Below, piece by piece: positions 57,136 to 64,000 of a DNA stretch of 64,000 nt. The notes beneath the pieces were generated by a model that saw only the letters and a program-made list of their open reading frames with translations, was not told where the DNA came from and ran no database searches. The first letter of the stretch is position 1. Each line of letters opens with the position of its first letter. The position numbers and the translations under genes are program-made. The stretch is from Nilaparvata lugens (taxonomy: Eukaryota; Arthropoda; Insecta; Hemiptera; Delphacidae). The stretch lies in contig NC_052505.1 of assembly GCF_014356525.2 (NCBI RefSeq), forward strand, positions 15,626,635 to 15,690,634. Direction: 5' to 3'.

Positions 57136-57891
57136 TATAGTGAGGTCCACGTTATAAATAAATAAATAAATGTTTTATTGTAGCAGCAAAAGAGAACATC
57201 AAATGCATTACAACGTCAAAATGGTAGCAAAAGTAGACACATAAAAAATAAATGGAACTATTAAATAATATAAGTCACAATCGCACTAATAATTCTACAC
57301 CAAGAAATTTTTCTCTGATCTCAATGTAACAATCAAGTAATGAGGCTATTCCACTTCAAGATTTATTTCGAAAAATTCATCTATTTTATAAATACAATTT
57401 TCTGACAAAATTGCTTTCAATTTGTTTTTAAATTTTTCAATCTCTAGGTTCCTGATTGAAGGAGGTAAAAAATTATATAATTTTATCGCTGTATAGATGA
57501 ATGTTTTCATCTATACAGTTGTATAGTGTTTTCATATTATATAATGGCAGTGGAGAAAGATAGGAGAACATCGTTGCCGATCATCTGTATTGTCAATCCC
57601 TCTATAGACGGTAGCTGATACAGGTTTATTGATGTAATATTAACTGTTCATTGTCGTTTAAAATAATCAATTATATTTCATTAAGTAAGAAATGATATTT
57701 TTTTCAATAATTTCATAATTAAGATGAGATATTTTGTTAATTAATATTATTGATTCTACATTGTTAAAAGACGATTTGACAACAGAGCAAAGCGAGAAAG
57801 AGATAGCGCTATCCGCTTTGTTGAATGATAGACAAGGATAGTAATACCATTGGTAAACAAACACTGCAATTATAACGTGGACCTCACTATA
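57136..57891 (+). mobile_element. Family A copy split by a non-LTR tail
   Basis: Ends TATAGTGAGGTCCACGTTAT and ATAACGTGGACCTCACTATA. Interrupted at 57157-57539. Confidence 0.85.
57157..57539 (-). mobile_element. 5'-truncated non-LTR tail inserted in a family A element
   Basis: The insertion splits the family A copy just inside its left terminal repeat. On the minus strand it starts near 57539, encodes AIKLYNFLPPSIRNLEIEKF and FYK-like residues ending IDEFFEINLEVE, stops, and runs to an AATAAAACATTTATT(TATT)n tail at 57157-57173. The NFLPPSIR...FK..LK pattern is the usual end of a CR1/L2-type protein. A TATA direct repeat flanks it (57153-57156 and 57540-57543), matching the uninterrupted element's sequence. 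Confidence 0.75.
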
Positions 57892-57973
57892 GGATACTGT
57901 GCAAGAAAAACTGTTCTCACTATTGATACTCTGTACAAGAATCAACTATTTACTATTACTGTAGTAATTTTAC

Positions 57974-58345
57974 TATAGTGAGGTCTACATTATAATGCCA
58001 GTATTTGAATAACATTGGTATTGCTATCTTTGTTTATCATTGGACAAAGCAAATAGCGGTACTCTTTCCTATCTCTCCAACGTTGCCAGACTCATTTTTA
58101 AAAATTTAGAATTTTAATGAATTAGCAAAATATTCAATCACAATCATGAAAATGTATTATTTAATTATTCAAACATATATTTTCTTGACGAATAAAAAAT
58201 ATAACTGATTATTTCTAACAAGAATGAACTAATCAGGTACACCGGTTTCAGCTATCTTCTATAGAAGGTAGTGGCTGGCAAGGCTGAGAATCGGCAGCGA
58301 TGTTTTATCCTTCTCGACTGCCATTATAACGAGGACCTCACTATA
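57974..58345 (-). mobile_element. Family A full-length copy just upstream of mim exon b
   Basis: 372 bp. Ends TATAGTGAGGTCTACATTAT and ATAACGAGGACCTCACTATA. Its 3' end was carried along in the exon b duplication and reappears, decayed, at 59478-59545. Confidence 0.8.
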
Positions 58346-58426
58346 GTCTTGTTATTTTTACCCTAACATAATATGGATGTTTAATATAATGAATTTTTCT
58401 AAAATATTTTTTCTATTTCGTTCCAG

Positions 58427-58500
58427 AGCCACAATAAATGCAATTGCCGTCTACCTGGATGCCTTTCAGAAAATTGCTGATGCTGCCACCAACACAAGAG
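58427..58500 (+). CDS. mim: mim/MTSS1-like gene, IMD domain exon b (first copy)
   Basis: This 74-bp exon lies between a ttccag acceptor and a GTAATT donor. Entered in phase 2 from the exon at 35992, it reads ATINAIAVY then LDAFQKIADAATNTRG. The second part is a near match to the highly conserved LDAFQK.AD.ATNTRG helix of MIM/MTSS1 IMD domains. It ends in phase 1, so the next exon must supply two bases of a Gly or other G-starting codon. The upstream intron is 22.4 kb and full of transposons. An identical exon occurs at 59620. Because 74 is not a multiple of 3, including both copies in one transcript would shift the frame. The two copies can therefore only be alternatives, or one is unused. 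No following IMD exon is visible before the window ends. Confidence 0.85.
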
Positions 58501-59619
58501 GTAATTTTTTACATTTTTCCGTATTATTTATGATACTAGGTACATGAAAAACCTTTCAGAAACTATATTTGAAGTATCTTCTGCTTCCAGAGGAACCAAG
58601 GATAAGAAGTTGGAATGTTTATATATATTTTATTTTTCTATGGTAGAAGTCAAGCAAAGCTCGAAAGTTCAACTATTATTATTAGCTGAGAGAAAATCAG
58701 AAAATTTAGCAGATTTATCTGTTCTATGAGGGGAGTCTTTCACCTCCCTCGTGCATTGCCATTATTTTTTATAACTGTAATCAAAATCACTTTATAATCA
58801 GAAGTGGGTGGGATCATGTATGGAATCGTGAAGACTTGAGGCGTCTGTCCCTGCATTTTGATTTGATTCTAACGATTCTCAAAAACTATTCATATAAATA
58901 TCAAGAACTAACTATTCATTCAACAATTCGATTGTTGTATTCCTACATAATTGAAAGAATAAGACGTAGATGTACAACTCCAACACATAACCTAGAATTG
59001 AATTTCCTGTTCCTTCAACAATAACAAACAACAACATTAGTTCAGCTGAAGATGTGGTAGGTGTTACCATGAAACCTGGTTCTGTAATGTGAATTAATTT
59101 TTTGAACAAATATAGTGGTATTTTATGATTTATTTATTATTTTACAAAGGCGACTTTCTAGAAGTATTTTAAGCCTAGGTGATGAATGATAATACAATGA
59201 AGAGTTATGAATGAATAAAAGTGATAGGTTATGCTATCTTCTCTTCTTCTTTTGAACAATACAGTGTTATTTTATTATTTATTTATTATTTACAACATCA
59301 ACGTCTTATTCTTTCAATTCATTCAACTATTCATATTATAAATATTCAAGGCTGTTATCAAGTGAATACTGCGTTAGATACAGCACGATACTAGGAAATT
59401 TACGCACTATTAATTTTCATCAATTAGAAAACTGTTCCAGATGAAAGAGTAGGGTATATTGTATGTTTTTAGATGAAAGAGAATCGGCAACGATGTTCTA
59501 TCCTTCTCCACTGCCATTGAAACGAGGACCTTATTAAAGTCTTGTTGTTTTCACCCCAACATGATAAGGATTATTAATATAATGAATTTTTCTAAAATAT
59601 TTTCTCTATTTCGTTCCAG

Positions 59620-59693
59620 AGCCACAATAAATGCAATTGCCGTCTACCTGGATGCCTTTCAGAAAATTGCTGATGCTGCCACCAACACAAGAG
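59620..59693 (+). CDS. mim: mim/MTSS1-like gene, duplicate of IMD exon b
   Basis: By eye this is base-for-base identical to the exon at 58427-58500. It has the same ttccag acceptor context and a slightly different donor (GTATTT instead of GTAATT). It lies in a second copy of a roughly 1.2-kb block that also carries the end of a family A transposon upstream and shared intron sequence downstream. The identical coding sequence alongside small intron differences suggests a recent duplication, or a haplotype joined in tandem during assembly. If real, the duplicate could be a mutually exclusive exon encoding the same peptide or a silent spare. Splicing both copies together would break the frame. 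Confidence 0.7.
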
Positions 59694-61083
59694 GTATTTT
59701 TCCATTTTTTCCGTATTATTTATGATACTACATGAAAAACCTTTCAGAAACTATATTTGAAGTATTTTCTGCTTCCAGAGGAACCAAGGATAAGAAGTTG
59801 GAATGTTTATACATTCTATTTTCTATGGTAGAAGTCAAGCAAAGCACGAAAGTTCAACTATTATTAGAGAGAAAATCAGAAAATTTCACAAGAGGTAATT
59901 TTTTACATTTTTCCGTATTATTTATGATACTAGGTACATGAAAAACCTTTCAGAAACTATATTTGAAGTATCTTCTGCTTCCAGAGGAACCAAGGATAAG
60001 AAGTTGGAATGTTTATATATATTTTATTTTTCTATGGTAGAAGTCAAGCAAAGCTCGAAAGTTCAACTATTATTATTAGCTGAGAGAAAATCAGAAAATT
60101 TAGCAGATTTATCTGTTCTATGAGGGGAGTCTTTCACCTCCCTCGTGCATTGCCATTATTTTTTATAACTGTAATCAAAATCACTTTATAATCAGAAGTG
60201 GGTGGGATCATGTATGGAATCGTGAAGACTTGAGGCGTCTGTCCCTGCATTTTGATTTGATTCTAACGATTCTCAAAAACTATTCATATAAATATCAAGA
60301 ACTAACTATTCATTCAACAATTCGATTGTTGTATTCCTACATAATTGAAAGAATAAGACGTAGATGTACAACTCCAACACATAACCTAGAATTGAATTTC
60401 CTGTTCCTTCAACAATAACAAACAACAACATTAGTTCAGCTGAAGATGTGGTAGGTGTTACCATGAAACCTGGTTCTGTAATGTGAATTAATTTTTGAAC
60501 AAATATAGTGGTATTTTATGATTTATTTATTATTTTACAAAGGCGACTTTCTAGAAGTATTTTAAGCCTAGGTGATGAATGATAATACAATGAAGAGTTA
60601 TGAATGAATAAAAGTGATAGGTTATGCTATCTTCTCTTCTTCTTTTGAACAATACAGTGTTATTTTATTATTTATTTATTATTTACAACATCAACGTCTT
60701 ATTCTTTCAATTCATTCAACTATTCATATTATAAATATTCAAGGCTGTTATCAAGTGAAAACTGCGTTAGATACAGCACCATACTGGGAAATTCACGCAC
60801 TAATAATTTTCATCAATAAAAGTGATAGGTTATGCTATCTTCTCTTCTTCTTTTGAACAATACAGTGTTATTTTATTATTTATTTATTATTTACAACATC
60901 AACGTCTTATTCTTTCAATTCATTCAACTATTCATATTATAAATATTCAAGGCTGTTATCAAGTGAATACTGCGTTAGATACAGCACCATACTGGGAAAT
61001 TCACGCACTAATAATTTTCATCAATTAGAAGACTGTTTCAGATGAAAAAGTAGAGAGTATATTGTATGTTTTTAGATGAAAGA

Positions 61084-61621
61084 GTGTTAAGTAGATAGTA
61101 TGTGTTTTAACATTGATAAGAGCAAAGTGGGCTGGTTGTGATAATAACTGTAGTGATGTCAACAGCTAATATCAGTGTTAGCTGCAGAAAGGTCAACAGC
61201 TCGTTCGATAACAGAACCGTTGGCGTGCATGTGGCAATAAATAAAATGAACCGGTTTCATTGCTTTGATCATCAACATCATCATCAGTTGATTGCACTTT
61301 CCGTTTGTCAAATGACCAGCAGTGTATAGAATGTACATTCTCTCTGATGACCAGTTGACCGCCGGCAGTTCAGTTCCATACTAATAAATAGCTGTGAATC
61401 GGCTACTATCCACACACATACCGTGCATGCGAAAACACTTGCATATATGAATAGATATACACTTCCTCCAGTTGACACGAATTGCAGCAGCGGAACTGGC
61501 CCGGAAGGCCGGAAGTGAGCGCCAATTGGACTCTGCTTTGCTAATTTGCCCCTTATTCATCTGGGAAAAACCATTTTTCCTATCCTCAGGGAGTTTTCCC
61601 ATCGATTCAAATGATTGGCAC
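61084..61621. other. No gene recognised
   Basis: Moderate GC content with CATCATCATCAG near 61270 and a purine/pyrimidine mix. The frame at 61381-61623 (minus) is unrecognised. Confidence 0.45.
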
Positions 61622-61735
61622 ATTTCATTTATTCATAGACAATAGATACAATACAGGTAAAAACAACAGGCATTTGCCCAAACTGCTTTAAACCTTAATT
61701 TGGAATACACAGTCTAGAGGTTATGTAAATGATAA
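61622..61735 (-). mobile_element. Retroelement 3' tail with stem-loop
   Basis: On the minus strand it has CTGTGTATTCCAAATTAAGG, the AGGTTTAAAGCAGTTTGGGC...GCCTGTTGTTTTTACCT hairpin, then ATGAATAAATGAA. It is a close relative of the copy at 26945. Confidence 0.55.
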
Positions 61736-62154
61736 CTTAATTCACACACTATTTTGAGTCCAAAAAATTTCAAATCAGCCTGTGCATCAATATTGTGTGG
61801 TTTTATTAGTCAGAGAAAACCTACACACTTTTATAAACCTATATGCATGAAATTGTTTATTCTATGGGTTAGTAGTACAAGTAAGCTGATGATAAGGTTC
61901 TCCAAGATTATTTTGAAATGCTTCTCTTGTACTTGGTACTACCTGTAATTATTATCATAGTGAAGACTTTCTAAAATTCTAAAAGTCCATTTAGAGCGTG
62001 GTAAAACGTTTTCACACTGTAAAACTGCAAATAATTATCAAGTTTTCATACTAAGCATAAATCTACTCCTTACTACCAAATAGTATACAAGAGTATATTG
62101 GATTATATCTTCTATGTTAGTTTCTACCTTCCTACCATGCTCTTCATCGTACTA

Positions 62155-62347
62155 TAAGTTTAGTTACACACATCGATTTTTGGACGTATGATTCTTTTGC
62201 CGACCTTATAAATTCTATTAGATTGAATTCAACTTGAAAAACATATGATGTGTTTGTCAAGTTCCATTCAATCTGGTAGAATTTATAAAGACGGCAAAAA
62301 TCGGCAAAAAAACGTACGACCAAAAATCGATTTGTGTGTAACTGCCT
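62155..62347. mobile_element. Inverted-repeat MITE
   Basis: The left arm AGTTACACACATCGATTTTT is mirrored by AAAAATCGATTTGTGTGTAACT. The inner arms TATAAATTCTATTAGATTGA and TCAATCTGGTAGAATTTATA also pair. Confidence 0.65.
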
Positions 62348-63070
62348 TAATTTTGTCGGGACCGTAACCTTACTCGAATTGAAACAACTTTATAGGCTCA
62401 TCTAGACATCAAAGGGGACTCAAAAGAGGCATCTGCCTCATCCAAAGTTTTCTTCTAGTATTATTTGACTCTCGACCAACTCAAATTACCTTCCAATCTG
62501 AATATATTTCAAAAACGTATTTGATCTTGATTCGCTGATAAAATAGTCTCTTATTTCTCAGAGAATATATTATCATCTTCCTTTATAAATCCCGCAAATC
62601 TCCATTTGTGAAAATCTATGAATTCATCCTTGAACGTATACAAAGATTCAAAATTGTCGTCGTGAATTGATTTAGATACGAAAGGTGCATGCTCCATTCA
62701 TCTATCTGGTGTTGGAAATCAATAAAGGAGTGAAGGAGGTTTACGAAACGTGAGCGTTGATAGAGTTGACATTGAAATTTCGTTCCAAGTTATTTATTAC
62801 CTGTCACGTCCAAGATGCGTTCGAAATAGACTGCTCTTTTCTCATGCAAATATGTATTTTCGGTTTAAGGAGAGAGATGTTGCATAGTAATAAGGATGTA
62901 TTGTGGTATTTTTGTGAAATTATTTTCAAGTAATGTTTTGGAAGAATCTTCGTAGAACGGAAAATATCCAAAAATGTTTTATCGTTCATTCTGTTTTCTG
63001 TGTTGATGATGCCTATATTCTGGTATGTTATTTTCGAGAGAATAAGGCCTGGTTTCTAGGACTATTTTAA
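62348..63070. other. No gene recognised
   Basis: Anonymous AT-rich DNA up to the 72-75 bp array. The expected next IMD exon of mim was looked for here and not seen. Confidence 0.45.
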
Positions 63071-63288
63071 AATCTAACGTTCATTAAATCTGTATTGAAT
63101 TTATAGGTTTAATAGTCTATTAGATTTAATGGATGTTCTAGATTTAATCTAATGATCATCAAATCTATATTGAATTTATAGGTTCAAAAGTCTATTAGAT
63201 TTAATAAATGTTCTAGAAATCTAATGATCATCAAATCTATATTGAATTTATAGGTTCAAAAGATTAGATTTAATAAATGTTCTAGACA
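63071..63288. repeat. Tandem array, three units of 72-75 bp
   Basis: AATCTAATGATCATCAAATC, TATTGAATTTATAGGTT and TTAGATTTAATAAATGTTCT repeat from 63071, 63146 and 63218. Confidence 0.85.
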
Positions 63289-63411
63289 CCGGGACTAAGA
63301 GGTGTGCGAAGATATGGAAATGCCAAGGGGAATACAGATTATGTATGGAACTTTTGATAGCAAATCGTAGCTGGTGATACCAAATTATTTTGCATTCAAT
63401 ATTCATGTTAT

Positions 63412-63545
63412 TACTTTCCTTGCCCTATTAGGTAAGGAAAGTATTGCTTTCCGAAAAAAATTAAGGTACCCCAATTTCTAAATTTCTATACGTTTCAAAG
63501 TCTTCAAAGTCCCCTGAGTCCAAAAAAGTGGTTTTCGGGTATTGG

Positions 63546-63576
<31 letters not shown>

Positions 63577-63583
63577 TGTGTGT

Positions 63584-63621
<38 letters not shown>

Positions 63622-63631
63622 GTGTGTGTGT

Positions 63632-63674
<43 letters not shown>

Positions 63675-64000
63675 TGTGGTGTGTGTGTGTGTGTGTGTAT
63701 GAGTGTATGTGCGTCTGTGTACACGATATCTCATCTCCAAATTAACGGAATGACTTGAAATTTAGAACTTAAGGTCCTTACAATATAAGGATCCGACACG
63801 AACAATTTCGATCTAATGCATTTCAAGATGGCGGATAAAATGGTGAAAATGTTGTCAAAAACAGGGGTTTTCGCGATTTTCTCGAAAACGGCTCCAACGA
63901 TTTCGATGAAATTTATACCTAAAATTGTCATTGATAAGCTCTATCAACTGCCACAAGTCCCATATCTGTAAAAGTTCCAGGAGCTCCGCCCCATCTATGC
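63412..64000 (+). mobile_element. Family T repeat, copy 4, cut by the window end
   Basis: Starts TACTTTCCTTGCCCTATTAG with part of the head hairpin missing. It has a long interrupted GT tract (63545-63703) and runs off the window at the CCCCATCTATGC block. Confidence 0.8.

Larger units (their letters stand above)
36054..58426 (+). other. mim: Large intron between mim exons a and b
   Basis: The interval is inferred to be a single 22.4-kb intron because the flanking exons join in phase and encode adjacent parts of one domain. It contains the minus-strand non-LTR element (38158-42180), the nested stack (43600-48375), family B copies at 52171 and 52984, and A copies at 36847, 54023, 57136 and 57974. 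A small unrecognised exon inside cannot be excluded. Confidence 0.6.
58284..61083. repeat. Tandem duplication carrying mim exon b, with internal re-duplications
   Basis: Block 1 runs from about 58284 to 59473. Block 2 runs from about 59479 to 61083. Each starts with the 3' end of a family A element, then exon b, then a long common intron stretch. Block 2 holds two extra internal duplications. The exon-proximal intron piece occurs at about 59694-59885 and again from about 59886, where even the last 8 exon bases (cacaagag) and the donor are repeated. A 208-bp unit beginning ataaaagtgatagg is repeated at about 60608 and 60816. The 58544, 59732 and 59938 stretches share a common short open frame that I regard as intron sequence. 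Confidence 0.85.

Noticed and set aside
58544..58729. Frame containing SRGTKDKKLEC after mim exon b, considered as the next IMD exon
   Set aside because: A ttccag precedes GGAACCAAGG and the phase could fit, but the peptide soon loses all resemblance to the IMD domain and the segment recurs three times as intron sequence.
63461..63758. Thr/His and Val/Cys repeat frames
   Set aside because: Translations of the GT microsatellite inside family T copy 4.
1..64000. CRISPR array or bacterial gene cluster
   Set aside because: No regularly spaced short repeats with unique spacers, no operon-like frames, and clear intron-split coding sequence with eukaryotic transposons.

Overview
This window looks like gene-poor, AT-rich insect nuclear DNA made mostly of transposon remnants. 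Short palindromic non-autonomous DNA transposons recur every few kb, and the only recognisable host gene is split by introns. The repeat types remind me of planthopper (Hemiptera) genomic sequence. That is an inference from general resemblance and was not tested. No rRNA, intact tRNA, CRISPR or bacterial-type operon is visible.

Host gene. Two + strand exons encode consecutive parts of an IMD (I-BAR) domain of the missing-in-metastasis (MIM/MTSS1) family. Exon a (35992-36053) encodes a peptide beginning NGTPLWEDF. Exon b (58427-58500) encodes one containing LDAFQKIADAATNTRG. They join in phase across a 22.4 kb intron. Exon b and its splice sites are repeated identically at 59620-59693 inside a local duplication. 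Exon a's donor and downstream intron are also duplicated. Other exons of the gene are not recognised here.

Transposon landscape. (i) Family A starts TATAGTGAGGTCC, is about 380 bp and has more than 20 full or partial copies. (ii) Family B is a 275-bp palindrome with termini CATAGAG...CTCTATG and a reproducible 7-bp target-site duplication. (iii) PIF/Harbinger-like palindromes have TTA target duplications at 10046-10214 and 19458-19916; the second sits inside a family B copy. (iv) Families D, E, F and G are further inverted-repeat elements. (v) Family T is an 820-860 bp repeat carrying a GT microsatellite, with four copies. (vi) A non-autonomous hAT lies at 46926-48267 with an 8-bp target duplication. 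(vii) A probable solo LTR lies at 44294-46269 with a 4-bp target duplication. (viii) A decayed non-LTR retrotransposon (38158-42180, minus) has endonuclease and reverse transcriptase domains. (ix) Several 5'-truncated non-LTR tails are present, many sharing a covarying 3' stem-loop.

Layout. 1-4 kb: A copies and T1. 4.0-8.2 kb: a 2.1-kb segment in near-identical tandem duplicate. 8.4-10.3 kb: an A/B/Harbinger cluster. 12.4-19.2 kb: simple and satellite repeats, including a 600-bp polypyrimidine tract. 19.4-35 kb: B, T and A copies in otherwise anonymous DNA. 35.2-36.4 kb: an RTE-like fragment and mim exon a. 38-42 kb: the non-LTR element. 43.6-48.4 kb: a nested transposon stack. 48-58 kb: anonymous intron DNA with B and A copies. 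58.3-61.1 kb: the duplicated exon b block. 61-64 kb: anonymous DNA, then T4 cut by the window edge.

No new enzyme system was found. The observations most worth following are the duplicated IMD exon, the family B elements with 7-bp target duplications, the nested stack, and the covarying stem-loop shared by unrelated-looking retrotransposon tails.
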